Source: Verrucomicrobiota bacterium
GTDB taxonomy: Bacteria; Verrucomicrobiota; Verrucomicrobiia; Limisphaerales; J093
Length of the DNA: 64,000 bases
Direction: 5' to 3'
NCBI GenBank assembly: GCA_027493615.1
Contig: JAOSKK010000009.1
Span: 1 to 64,000, forward strand
The position numbers and the translations under genes are program-made. Under the pieces are notes generated by a model. That model saw only the letters and a list, made by a program, of their open reading frames with translations. It had not been told where the DNA came from and made no database searches. This document shows, piece after piece, positions 53,986 to 62,697 of this stretch. Positions within the stretch are counted from its first letter, which is position 1. Every line of letters begins with the position of its first letter.

Positions 53986-54637
53986 AATCCCCCAGCACTG
54001 GACCTTCCGCAGCCGTGCGGTCGCGAAGCACTTCGACCGCCACGTGAAGGAACAACTCCCGTGGTATGACCTCGCCACCAACGCGGTAGCCCATTTTGGT
54101 CGGCACTACATCCCACGCAACGGCGTCGTGTACGACATCGGGGCCTCGACGGGGAACATCGGTATGGCCTTGAAGGAAACGCTCATCCAGCGGCAGGCGC
54201 GGTTCTTCGCCATCGAGGAAAGCCGCGAGATGGCCGACCGCTATGAAGGTCCGCCGCAACTGGTCGTGGCCGATGCGGTATCCTACGACTACAAGCCCTT
54301 CGACTTCGCCGTGTGCTTCCTCGTGCTGATGTTCCTGCCGGTGGACACGCGGGCGTCCTTCCTGCGGCGATTGCAGGGCCTGACGAAGGCCGGCGGCGCG
54401 CTGTTGATCGTGGACAAGGTTCAGATGCCGCCGGGTTACGTCGGGACGGCGTTCAGTCGGCTGACGCTTCAGCAAAAGCTCGCCGTGGGCGCTCGGCCCG
54501 ATGACATCCTGCGCAAGGAACTCTCCCTGGCCGGCTACCAGCGTCCGCTGGACCCGGAGATGTTCCCGAAGGCGGCGCGGACCTTCTTCCAGGTCGGCGA
54601 GTTCATCGGTTGGATCCTCGCAGCCCCGGAGCGGTAA
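53969..54637 (+). CDS. CmoA-like SAM enzyme (putative carboxy-SAM synthase)
   Basis: 222 residues, overlapping the C5-methyltransferase by 17 bases. HWTFRSRAVAKHF (10-22), Tyr33 in PWY (Tyr39 of CmoA), VVYDIGASTGNIGMAL (motif I), AIEESREMADRY, FLVLMFLPVDTRASFL and KAGGALLIVDK follow the layout of E. coli CmoA, which makes carboxy-SAM from SAM and prephenate. The segment holding CmoA Arg199 aligns poorly (here SRLTLQQKLAVGARPDD), so the carboxylate-binding residue is not identified. Context with a prephenate-forming enzyme and a modified C5-methyltransferase favours carboxy-SAM synthesis over simple methylation. Confidence 0.72.
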   Translation: MKSSLEIPQHWTFRSRAVAKHFDRHVKEQLPWYDLATNAVAHFGRHYIPRNGVVYDIGASTGNIGMALKETLIQRQARFFAIEESREMADRYEGPPQLVVADAVSYDYKPFDFAVCFLVLMFLPVDTRASFLRRLQGLTKAGGALLIVDKVQMPPGYVGTAFSRLTLQQKLAVGARPDDILRKELSLAGYQRPLDPEMFPKAARTFFQVGEFIGWILAAPER

Positions 54638-54639
54638 TC

Positions 54640-55283
54640 ATGGCCGATACCGGCACCATCGCCATTGCCCAACTCACCCGGCTGTCCGGCCTGACCGACC
54701 GCCGGCTGCGCGAGTTGGCGGTCGAAGGCTGGTTCCCGAAGGCGGTCGAGGGCCATTACGAGCTTGTCCCCACGATCCAGGGCCTGCTGCGGTACTACCG
54801 CGAGCGGGAGCAGTCGCGGGTGATGCAGGATGCCTACGACAGCATCGGGGCTTGCGCCGCCGCCACCGGCATTCCCGTCTCGACCATCAAGCACGCCAAG
54901 CGCAACGGGTGCTCCGCGTTTCGCGGCAGCCGGGTGTACCTGGCCGCTCTGTTGCGGTGGCTGTTCGCGTCGCCCGACCGGACGTTGGTCAACTACGACC
55001 AGGAACGCGCTCAGCACGTTGTGTTGCAGAATGCCAAGCTGAAGGTCGAACTGCGGCAGTTGAAGCGCGAACTGATCCCCGTCGAGGAAGTCACGCACCT
55101 GGGGGGCGGAACTTGGGGCGGCCATCCGCAAAGGTGGTGACGCGGGTTCACCGCACGGCCCCGTCGCTGGAAGGGCAGTCGGTTGCCGTGATCGAAGCCC
55201 GGCTGAAGGAGGAAGAGGACGACATCCTGAAGCAGTTGCACACGCTGGACGACCGGTTGGGTGAGTGGCAGCGGGCGGATTGA
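54640..55283 (+). CDS. Terminase small subunit (Nu1-like, frameshifted)
   Basis: About 214 residues, starting 2 bases after the CmoA-like stop. HTH part IAQLTRLSGLTDRRLRELAV and GWFPKAVEGHYELVPTIQG; coiled coil LQNAKLKVELRQLKRELIPV; C-terminal EARLKEEEDDILKQLHTLDD. The frame breaks near 55,105 (GGGGGG-type run; LGAELG in prophage 1 versus LGGGTW here). Recognises the packaging site and brings TerL. Its direct coupling to the modification genes suggests that DNA modification and packaging are expressed together. Confidence 0.8.
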
Positions 55284-55327
55284 TCGTCACTGGACCTTCC
55301 GTCGGCGCGCAACCTATACGCTCGCCG

Positions 55328-55762
55328 ATGAAACTCGAATCACTGCCGGAGACGGTCCAGGCGATCATCGCGCAAGCGGGCGGCCTGGGATTACGTGGGG
55401 CCTTCACCTATATCGGCGCGAGCGCGTTCAGCTACCGGTGCGCCGAAGCCCTCGGCGAATACCGGTCCAGCCGGCCTTCCCGGCTGGTGTCCGAGGGCGG
55501 ACAGGCGTTCGTGGACTATGAGGTTGGCCTGCAATGCCGGGTCAACGGGAAGCGTGGTCGGGCGTGGACGCTGATCGTGGCCTATGAACCCACGGACGTT
55601 TACACGGTCTGGTTGGTCGAGGGTCACCGGGAGCGTAAGCCGTCCGAGATGGTCCTGGCCTGCCAGCGGGACGTGTATTGCGACACGCTGCAAGGCGTGA
55701 TTGAAGCGGCCTACGACGAGGCGATACGCACCCACAACCAAGGCTTCATCCCGCTCTCATGA
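55328..55762 (+). CDS. Conserved hypothetical phage protein
   Basis: 144 residues, counterpart of 10,157-10,591. LPETVQAIIAQAGGLGLRGA, SYRCAEALGEYRSSRPSRLV, LQCRVNGKRGRAWTLIVAYE and GFIPLS are shared. Starts 44 bases after TerS; in prophage 1 a cargo gene is inserted in that gap. No known family; conservation of the whole length indicates a real function in the late operon. Confidence 0.7.
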   Translation: MKLESLPETVQAIIAQAGGLGLRGAFTYIGASAFSYRCAEALGEYRSSRPSRLVSEGGQAFVDYEVGLQCRVNGKRGRAWTLIVAYEPTDVYTVWLVEGHRERKPSEMVLACQRDVYCDTLQGVIEAAYDEAIRTHNQGFIPLS

Positions 55763-56052
55763 ACGCCTTCACCGTCACCAAGCACGGCCACAGTCGGTTC
55801 TGGGCGGTCCGCGATGTGGCCGGCGAACTGGTCTGCCTCTGCGTCTACAAGCGCGGCGCGGTCGAGGTTGCCCGACGACTTCAGACAGCCGCCCCGGCTT
55901 CACTCGAATTGCATGAGTCCGCGTCGCCCTGGGCTGGCGAAGCCGGTCCCAAGATTTCCATGGATTCCCTTGGACAGCCCACGCCGCTCCACCGTAGCGA
56001 GGCTCACGATCGGAGCGGAATAACAACAAAACCAGAACGGAGCACAGTATGA
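55759..56052 (+). CDS. Conserved hypothetical phage protein
   Basis: 97 residues. The first 42 (MNAFTVTKHGHSRFWAVRDV, VCLCVYKRGAVEVARRLQT) match prophage 1; the rest is diverged and of low complexity. ATGA overlaps at both ends tie it to its neighbours. Function unknown. Confidence 0.6.
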   Translation: MNAFTVTKHGHSRFWAVRDVAGELVCLCVYKRGAVEVARRLQTAAPASLELHESASPWAGEAGPKISMDSLGQPTPLHRSEAHDRSGITTKPERSTV

Positions 56053-56438
56053 AGAACAACAAAGACGCAGCGAAGGAAACGGCGAAGACCCAACCGCAGA
56101 CCGCAGCCCCGGCCCCCGTGCCGAACGGCAAGGCGAAGGCAGCGGCTCCCACCGCGGCCCCGGCGGGCAAGGGCAAAGCGAAAAAGGAACCGGTGGCGAA
56201 GGTCGAGAAGGAAGAGGAACCGGCGGACCGGCTGCCGACCACGGTGGCGGAGTTGAAGGAGAGCAAGAGCGGGCTGGTGACGTTCCTGCACCTGTCCGGG
56301 AAGGACAAGGACGACATCGCCAAGGAGTTGGCGGCGACCTTCAAACTCGCCGACGCGCAGGCGGTGAAGATCGTCCGGCGCATCACGGGCCGGGCGCGGT
56401 TCTTCCGCCGGGCCTTCGACCTCATGGCGGCGAAGTAG
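56049..56438 (+). CDS. Small phage protein with basic tail and helical C-domain
   Basis: 129 residues. Residues 1-65 are a Lys/Ala/Pro tail; the C-terminal 60 (LKESKSGLVTFLHLSGKDKD, KIVRRITGRARFFRRAFDLM) are conserved with prophage 1. The tail is about 15 residues longer than in prophage 1, as expected for an unstructured region. Possibly a DNA-binding accessory to packaging. A hairpin follows. Confidence 0.65.
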   Translation: MKNNKDAAKETAKTQPQTAAPAPVPNGKAKAAAPTAAPAGKGKAKKEPVAKVEKEEEPADRLPTTVAELKESKSGLVTFLHLSGKDKDDIAKELAATFKLADAQAVKIVRRITGRARFFRRAFDLMAAK

Positions 56439-56458
56439 GCGGCGACCTCGCCTGCGAC

Positions 56459-56485
56459 ACGGCCCCTCGGGCGACCGGGGGCCGT
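56459..56485 (+). terminator. Hairpin after the TerS-side operon
   Basis: ACGGCCCC pairs with GGGGCCGT over 8 bp around TCGGGCGACCG-type loop, followed by CTTG. Equivalent of the hairpin at 9,472-9,502. Confidence 0.6.
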
Positions 56486-56588
56486 CTTGCGTGGTCGAAT
56501 GGCGTCGAGAACCGCCGCGAGAAACGGCGAGAACCGGTGCGAGACGCGCCGGAACCGTCCGGCCAGGGGTAGGCTACTGCCCGCGCCT

Positions 56589-56603
56589 TGAAGCGTAACG
56601 TTC
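56589..56603 (+). promoter_or_regulatory. Phage 15-bp motif before terminase large subunit
   Basis: TGAAGCGTAACGTTC, 10 nt before the TerL GTG at 56,614. Confidence 0.75.
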
Positions 56604-56613
56604 CGCCTTCGAC

Positions 56614-58409
56614 GTGCGAAGCTCGCGCCATCCGCTGATCGAAGGCTTCTGCGGGGCCTGCAAACCCGCCGACCGCCGCCCTCCGTGGCAGTGGTGTGAG
56701 GAACACGTCCACGTCGATGAAACCTCGCCCCTGCCGGGCCGGTGGCGTTCGGATGCCTCGCCCTGGGTCCGCGCCGTCATGGAGGACTTCGCCAACAACA
56801 CCGTCCGGGACATCGCGGTTCAGTGCGCCGCCCAGAGTGCGAAGACTCAGACGGTAATGAACTGCGCGTGTTGGGCCATCGCCGAAGACCCCGGCCCCGC
56901 CATGTGGGTGACGGCGACCAAGGATGAACTGCGGGACTTCCTCCGCGACCGGTTGACGCCGACGTTCGAGACCTGCCGCCCGGTCAAGGAACGGATGGCG
57001 GAACCCACGCTCACGGGTTTCGCCTTCGACGGAATGCCGTTCTATGCGGGGTGGTCGGGGTCGAAGGCGCGGCTTCAGTCCAAACCCATTCGGTGGTTGT
57101 TCTGCGACGAAGTCCGCAATTACCCGCCGGGGCGCTTGGAGATGGTCCTGAAGCGGACGCGGTCCTTCTGGAACTCCCGGCGGTTCCTCATCTCGACGCC
57201 GGGGACCAAGGGCGACGCGATGGACACCGCCTACCGGGCCGGAGACCAGAGGGTGTGGCAGTTCGAGTGCCCGGCCTGTCAGCGGCTGCAACCGCTCGCG
57301 TTCGAGCAGTTGAAATGGGACTCGAACGACACCACCAAGCCCGAGGGCAAGTGGCGGTTCGACGCTTTGGCCGAGACGGTTCGGTTCGAGTGCGTCGGGT
57401 GCGAGCACCGGATCAAGGACACGCCCGTGGACCGTCGGTGGATTGAGAACCACGGGCGGTTCGAGCCGCAGAACCCGAACGCACCGCGGTCCCGCGTCAG
57501 CTACACCTGGAACGCGCTACTGCCGCATTGGATCGAGTGGCGGTCCATCGTGGAGGAGTTCCTGGCGGCGGTGGACGCCATGCGGATCGAGGGCGACATC
57601 GAACCGATGTTCACCTTTGTCACCGAGACGCTGGGCGAGCCGTGGGACCTCGACCGGTGGCTGGTCACCAGTGACGATTACGTTCAGCAGCGCAAGGGGG
57701 ACTATGACTTCGGCGATCCGTGGCCGTTGGAGAAAACCCGCTTCCTCGCCGCCGACCGCCAGGCGCGCGGGGGCGAGCATTACTTCTGGGTGGCGCGGGC
57801 CTTCCGGGCCGGGCGGGGCCAGCCGGCTGATCGGATATGGTCGCTGCAACACCACTTCCGAACTGGAGGAAGTGCGCCGGCAACTGAACGTCCCGGTCGT
57901 CAACGCGATGATCGACACGGGCTTCAAGGCGTCCGAGGTGTACCGGTTCTGCCTGGCGACGGGCTGGAAGGCGATGAAGGGCGATGACGCCGAGTGGTTC
58001 CTCAGCCAGGACCCGCGCACGGGCAAGACGGTCCGGCGGGTGTGGCGTCGCGTGCTGGTGGACCCCAGCCTGGGGAACGCGCCGGTCGCGCGTGCGCCGA
58101 CACCTCCCGCTCTTCCAGTGGTCGAACCCCAGCTTGAAGGACCACCTGGCGCTGTTCACTCACGGCGTAGTCGGCCAGTGGACCATCCCCAAGAAGACCG
58201 GGCGCGACTACATCGACCAGGTGACGGCGGAAGTCCGGGAGGAACGGGAAGACTCGCGCGGGCGAATCAAGGTGCTGTGGGTTCAGAAGCGACGGGACAA
58301 CCACTACCTCGATTGCGAATTGATGATCGACGCGGCGGCGGTGATATCGGGCTTCCTGGAAGTCGGTCTCCACAAAGACAACGGCCAAAGGCTGCCGGGG
58401 TCCGAGTAG
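56614..58409 (+). CDS. Terminase large subunit (lambda gpA family, frameshifted)
   Basis: About 598 residues, GTG start. HPLIEGFCGACKPADRRPPW, Walker A-like CAAQSAKTQTVMN, LFCDEVRNYPPGRLEMVLKR, zinc-type Cys pairs (CPACQRLQ, CVGCEHRI), VTSDDYVQQRKGDYDFGDPW, nuclease segments DTGFKASEVYRFC and HYLDCELMIDAAAV. Two frame breaks, near 57,806 (extra C) and 58,075 (extra A), are absent from the prophage 1 copy, which has its own break elsewhere; so each copy repairs the other in comparison. Forms the packaging motor with TerS. Confidence 0.9.
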
Positions 58410-58540
58410 GGACCGCCCGAGCTGTCACGCGGCAAACAGTTCACTCAATTCGGTGCGGGCAACCTGCCTTCAAATGATCTCAATTGTGGAGTACCGACCG
58501 CGCTTACTATATATTAAGCCGGCCTTGTGGAGTTCCCTAA

Positions 58541-59379
58541 TCATCGAGTCAACTTCCGTCCGTGAATAGTGACTAACGTCTCCAGCAACTGCTGAATGAC
58601 GTCTTCCCGTCGCACCGACTTATTGCCATCGCAGGAGTGGATCACCTTCAAGGCGAGCGACCGCAGCCTCTTCTTCTCCCCCTTTGGGTTTCCACGAAAC
58701 CTCTGATCAAGGAAGGACTCAAATCGTTTTGTATAAGGGATGTGATGCCGAAAAAGGCTCCGGAGAAGCCGCTTCAGGGCTGGTTCATTCTTATACTGCT
58801 GGCGCGTCTTGCCAGCGAGGTCCGAGATGATTGGCTGGTCCTTCGCCTTTTGTGATGCCTTGTGCGCCGATATATAGAGGGCACGCTTTATGTATCACGT
58901 GCCTCGGCGTAGCCATACTCAAGGGACACATTAGCGTTCCCCGCAGTTGCATCGAATATCGCGTAACTCGATGAATCCATTCGCAACCTGTCAGATCAAG
59001 AAGATCCCGAGCATCCTGGATATCATCCCTGCCAACGATGACAAAAACCAGCGGACTGCGGATCTTCAACCGGTCGATGGCGTTTTCCCACTTCCGCTTT
59101 ACGTTCTTCCAGGGCAAACCGACGAACACCTGATTTGGGATCTGGCTTGTAGTAGGCATACTTGGCTCCCTCGCCGCCAACCCGTGCAAATCGAACCCGA
59201 CTAGTCGAGAACTCGAAGGGCTCGGTGTAGTCCGGTATCCGGAACTGACGCGAACATTGCAGGAGAGTAGGCAACCACCGATGCTGAGGCAAGTCGAAAG
59301 CGCCTCGCGAGAACGGTTTGCGGTCGCTCAGTAGGATTCTCCAGAAGGTCTCGGCTGCGCTGCGCGGCATGCGTGTCAC
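58541..59379 (-). CDS. TIR/deoxyribosyltransferase-like cargo protein (frameshifted)
   Basis: About 280 residues, antiparallel to the phage operon and lower in GC. GTG at 59,379 or ATG at 59,370. Frame breaks near 59,115 and 58,885-58,900 are bridged by continuity: QVFVGLPWKNVKRKWENAID (Rossmann start), SPLVFVIVGRDDIQDARDLL, then SSYAIFDATAGNANVSLEYG with YAEARDT, and a helical end (SLALKVIHSCDGNKSVRRED). The F-D-A-T-x(3)-A-N-V-x-x-E-x-G pattern is related to that of the cargo gene at 6,268 in prophage 1. Probably a nucleotide- or NAD-acting effector; function inferred from signature and slot. Confidence 0.55.
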
Positions 59380-59488
59380 TCGACCTGATCATCCTGGCGG
59401 AGGCTTGGAGACGCGGGGTTGTGATGCCCGCGCCCCGATCACCGCCGACTTGTGTCAAGCCGACTGTTTCAACTGCCGACGCGCAGTT

Positions 59489-59503
59489 GAAGCGTAACGT
59501 TCC
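59489..59503 (+). promoter_or_regulatory. Phage 15-bp motif before gpW-like gene
   Basis: TGAAGCGTAACGTTC, 9 nt before GTG 59,513; same place as 6,024 in prophage 1. Confidence 0.75.
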
Positions 59504-59512
59504 GACTTGGGC

Positions 59513-59845
59513 GTGACGGCACGTCCAAGACTGGAAGTCCGGATGCTGGTCCGGGCGCTGAAGCTGCAACTGACCGAAGGGGCAACCCTGGTCAGCGCAC
59601 TGGAAGCGCTGGTGACCCAGAAGTGGGCCGCGAACGTGGTCAACGGCCAGACGGTCCTGACTGCGACGGAGGCGGGCGGGTCGGTCACGTTCACCTTCGA
59701 GCGCGCTTACACGCCCGCCGAACTCGCCGTGATGGCGGAAGAGGCGTTGGAGTGGGTCCACACCCTCGCCGACCCGGAGGACCCGCCGCTCGATGTGCCC
59801 CGGTTTAACCGGCTTCACCCCACTTTCCACAAGGCTGTCCTGTGA
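59513..59845 (+). CDS. gpW-like head-tail connector
   Basis: 110 residues from GTG 59,513, chosen because prophage 1 has the same start and motif spacing. ARPRLEVRMLVRALKLQLTE, TVLTATEAGGSVTFTFERAY, and LDVPRFNRLHPTFHKAVL. Overlaps the portal GTG by 4 bases. Lambda-like position between TerL and portal suggests head-tail joining; sequence alone does not prove it. Confidence 0.6.
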   Translation: MTARPRLEVRMLVRALKLQLTEGATLVSALEALVTQKWAANVVNGQTVLTATEAGGSVTFTFERAYTPAELAVMAEEALEWVHTLADPEDPPLDVPRFNRLHPTFHKAVL

Positions 59846-61335
59846 TCCCGTTCCTGCGCCGCCTTTTCTCGCCACCGCTGCCGAAGCGGTCATCCGGCAA
59901 CCGCTCGCCGCAAGTGGCCAACGCCGCGCCGGCCGTGACGCCCGTCCGGCACTATTTCGAGGCGTTGAACGTGGTGGACCATCGCACGCCGATTCCGGCC
60001 ACGGGCCTTTACGTCCACCGGCTGCTGTCCAAGTTCAACCGGCTCCAGCTCGCCTCGGTCGCCCGCTACCTCTGGGACAACGTGGGCCTGGTGTTCTACG
60101 CCACGGACCTGGTGGCCAACTACTCCACCCCCATGATCCCGCGGGCGGCCACCCTCGACCGGAAGTGGAATGAAGCGGCCAACGCCTTGTTCGATGACTG
60201 GGCCGACCGCGCCGACTTCACCGGCCGGTTCGACTTCTGGGACCTGCAACGCCTGGGGTCCTTCTACCTGGACACCGACGGCGAGGCCTTCGCCTTGTGG
60301 ACCGATGAAGCCGGCTTCCCGCAGATCCAGCTTCTGGAGTCCTGGCGCATCGACAAACCGACTATCGCCGACGACCGCATCTTCGACGGCATCCAACTCG
60401 ACACCCAGGGCCGCGTGCTGGGCTACTGGCTCGACGGGGAGACGTTGCTCGACGCCAACGCCCTGGTCCACCTGTTCGACCTGGAGCGGTACACCCAGTA
60501 CCGGGGCATGAGTCCGATTCGGCGAGGGGCCAACGACATGCGGGATGGGAATGACATCAAGGGGTTCCAGAAGGTGCTGTCCAAGCTCTCGACCGTCCTG
60601 ACGCTCGCCATCCAGGGCGCGCCACTCGAAGAAAACCCGTGGGGCAGTCCGCCCGAACCTTCTGGGGAAGCCTCGACCGAAGAAGAGCCACCCGCCGAAA
60701 CCAACGCCAAGCAGCGCAGCTTCACCGTGGCCGACCTGGTAGCCGGGGACATCCCGACGGTGCCGGAAGGCCACGAGTTGAAGCAGATCAACACGCCCAG
60801 CGCCCCGGCCAACAACATCGAGGTCATCAGCTACCTCGCCGGCTGTTTCGTGGCAGGCATGGGTCTGCCGCCGGCCTTCTTCCTCGATGAGAAGCTGACC
60901 GGTCCCAACCAGCGGGCGGTCAACGGCAAGGCCCAGCGGAAGTTCGACCGCCGCAAGCAGGTGGCGGCGCGCCTGGGGCGGTCGGCGTGGCAGCGGGTGA
61001 TTGCCAGCGCCATCGCGTCCGGGGCGCTCCCGAGCACCGAGGGTTGGGCGCGGTGCGACTTCATCGGCCCGTCCAAGATCACCATCGACGCGGGGCGGGA
61101 GATGGCTCAGGAACGCGAAGACGTAGCGCGGGGCCTCATGAGCCGGCGGGATCACTACGGCAACCGGGGCCGATCCTGGCGGCGGGAAACCGAACAGGTG
61201 TTCGAAGAAATCGACTACATCCTCGACCGCGCCAAGGCGGTCGCCGCAGAGCACGGCATCCCCATTGAAACGGTCATGGCCAGCTTCGGTTTATCTTCGG
61301 CGAAGGGGGTGCGGCGGAGGGCGAAAACAAAATGA
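59842..61335 (+). CDS. Portal protein (lambda gpB family)
   Basis: 497 residues, intact. VRHYFEALNVVDHRTPIPAT, NVGLVFYATDLVANYSTPMI, ADFTGRFDFWDLQRLGSFYL, SPIRRGANDMRDGNDIKGFQ, PAFFLDEKLTGPNQRAVNGK, then the coiled end EREDVARGLMSRRDHYGNRG. The stop TGA is the first three bases of the 15-bp motif. An acidic linker (GEASTEEEPPAETNAKQ) near residue 275 is shared with prophage 1. Confidence 0.92.
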   Translation: MIPFLRRLFSPPLPKRSSGNRSPQVANAAPAVTPVRHYFEALNVVDHRTPIPATGLYVHRLLSKFNRLQLASVARYLWDNVGLVFYATDLVANYSTPMIPRAATLDRKWNEAANALFDDWADRADFTGRFDFWDLQRLGSFYLDTDGEAFALWTDEAGFPQIQLLESWRIDKPTIADDRIFDGIQLDTQGRVLGYWLDGETLLDANALVHLFDLERYTQYRGMSPIRRGANDMRDGNDIKGFQKVLSKLSTVLTLAIQGAPLEENPWGSPPEPSGEASTEEEPPAETNAKQRSFTVADLVAGDIPTVPEGHELKQINTPSAPANNIEVISYLAGCFVAGMGLPPAFFLDEKLTGPNQRAVNGKAQRKFDRRKQVAARLGRSAWQRVIASAIASGALPSTEGWARCDFIGPSKITIDAGREMAQEREDVARGLMSRRDHYGNRGRSWRRETEQVFEEIDYILDRAKAVAAEHGIPIETVMASFGLSSAKGVRRRAKTK

Positions 61336-61347
61336 AGCGTAACGTTC
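61333..61347 (+). promoter_or_regulatory. Phage 15-bp motif before protease gene
   Basis: TGAAGCGTAACGTTC; its TGA is the portal stop codon. It ends 9 nt before the protease GTG. Confidence 0.75.
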
Positions 61348-61356
61348 CCGACTCCA

Positions 61357-62195
61357 GTGACGATGCAGAAAAGTCTTCTGACAATGCTGGCGACGCAGGT
61401 GCCGCTGATTGAGGTGCGAGCCGCACAGGCCCTCTTGCGTGAGAGCCTTCAGCCGACGCTGGGCGAACCCGATTCCCGGCGCAAGGTGCGCCAGGCCCTG
61501 GCCCCTCGCGCCACGGTCGAGAACGGCATTGGCGTGCTCGAAATCAGCGGCGTGTTGGCCTACCGGCCCGACCTGGGGGAGATGTTCTTCGACGGCTTCG
61601 AGGACAGCGCCGAAGTGCTGTCCGCTTTCCACCGGCTGGAAGCGGACCCCGAAGCCAAGGCCATCATCCTGAACGTCAACTCGCCCGGCGGGTTCAGTGT
61701 GGGCGGCGCGGAGATCGCCGACGCGGTCTTCAAGTCCGCCAAGCCCACCGTGGCCTGGGTCGGGGGCATGATGTGTTCCTGGCCTACTGGATCGGGTCCC
61801 AAGCGTCGGCGGTCATCGCCACCCGGAGCGCGATGGTGGGCAGCATCGGGGCTTACGTCTCGGTGGTGGATTTCCACCGGATGCTGGCCAACGCCGGCAT
61901 CGAAGTGAAGGTGTTCACGAACAAGGAGGGGACCTTCAAAGCGGCGGGGATGCCGGGCGCGCCCATCAATGATGACCACGCTGCTGAGTTCACCCGTCAG
62001 GCGCAGCGGTCCTTCGACGTATTCCGCGCCGATGTCCTGCGCACCCGCGAAGGCGTCCCCGATGACGCGATGCAGGGCCAGGTGTTCGACGGGCACCAGG
62101 CCAAGCGTGTGGGGTTGGTGGATGCCCTCGGAGACCTCGATTACGCCAAGGCGGTCGCCCGCCGTCTGGCAAAAGGCAGGTCCGGTTCGGACTGA
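61357..62195 (+). CDS. S49 capsid maturation protease (frameshifted)
   Basis: About 280 residues. IILNVNSPGGFSVGGAEIAD, VAWVGGMMCS, AYWIGSQASAVIATRSAMVG with the catalytic Ser candidate, SIGAYVSVVDFHRMLANAGI, and GTFKAAGMPGAPINDDHAAE. The frame breaks at about 61,772, one C short in CSLAYWIG. The prophage 1 copy breaks at nearly the same codon, so a common homopolymer error is plausible. Lambda gpC counterpart; cleaves scaffold and itself in procapsids. Its stop TGA is the start of the next motif copy. Confidence 0.85.
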
Positions 62196-62207
62196 AGCGT
62201 AACGTTC
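62193..62207 (+). promoter_or_regulatory. Phage 15-bp motif before scaffold gene
   Basis: TGAAGCGTAACGTTC; its TGA is the protease stop. It ends 22 nt before the scaffold ATG. Confidence 0.75.
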
Positions 62208-62229
62208 CCGCTCAACAAAAAAGAGACCT

Positions 62230-62661
62230 ATGGCTGACAAGATCAACATCCCGGACCAGGAAGACATCCTGGCGACCAACCAACGGCTCACCGCCGACAA
62301 TACGCGGCTGACGGCGGAACTGACCGCCGCGACCGAACTCCTGGAAACCGCCCAAGCGCAGACGACTGCCGCGTCCCAACGCGCCGAGGCCGTCGCGAAG
62401 CGAGTGGAAACCGCCGAACTCGCCGCGAAGGTGGCGGGCGAGGAACTGACCCGGTTGAAGGCGGAGAACGCCCAACTGACGGCGAAGATGGCGGACTTCA
62501 ACCAGGCGGTGGCGGCGGAAGTCCAGAAGCTGGGCCTGCGTCCCAAGGCCGCCGAACACAAGGAACAAGCCGCGACCGCGGACCTGACCCCCACCCAGCG
62601 CGTGCTGGCGGCCAAGGGCGTCGGTTCGCTCGCCGAACTGGCTGCCAAACGGCAGTCGTAA
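62230..62661 (+). CDS. Putative capsid scaffold protein (coiled coil)
   Basis: 143 residues. INIPDQEDILATNQRLTADN opens a long coiled coil (to about residue 95), followed by KAAEHKEQAATADLTPTQRV and the end SLAELAAKRQS. Conserved with 2,871-3,302 over its whole length. Position between protease and capsid genes and the coiled-coil nature fit a scaffold; an AAAAAAGAGA stretch serves as ribosome site. Confidence 0.77.
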   Translation: MADKINIPDQEDILATNQRLTADNTRLTAELTAATELLETAQAQTTAASQRAEAVAKRVETAELAAKVAGEELTRLKAENAQLTAKMADFNQAVAAEVQKLGLRPKAAEHKEQAATADLTPTQRVLAAKGVGSLAELAAKRQS

Positions 62662-62697
62662 CCCCTCCGACCCAACCCCAACAACACGGACCTCCCT

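Noticed and set aside
52735..54081. 448-residue minus-strand ORF opposite the methyltransferase
   Set aside because: Shadow frame produced by high GC; no recognised domain, while the sense strand carries all C5-methyltransferase motifs.
59890..61254. 454-residue minus-strand ORF
   Set aside because: Antisense shadow of the intact portal gene of prophage 2, with typical shadow composition.
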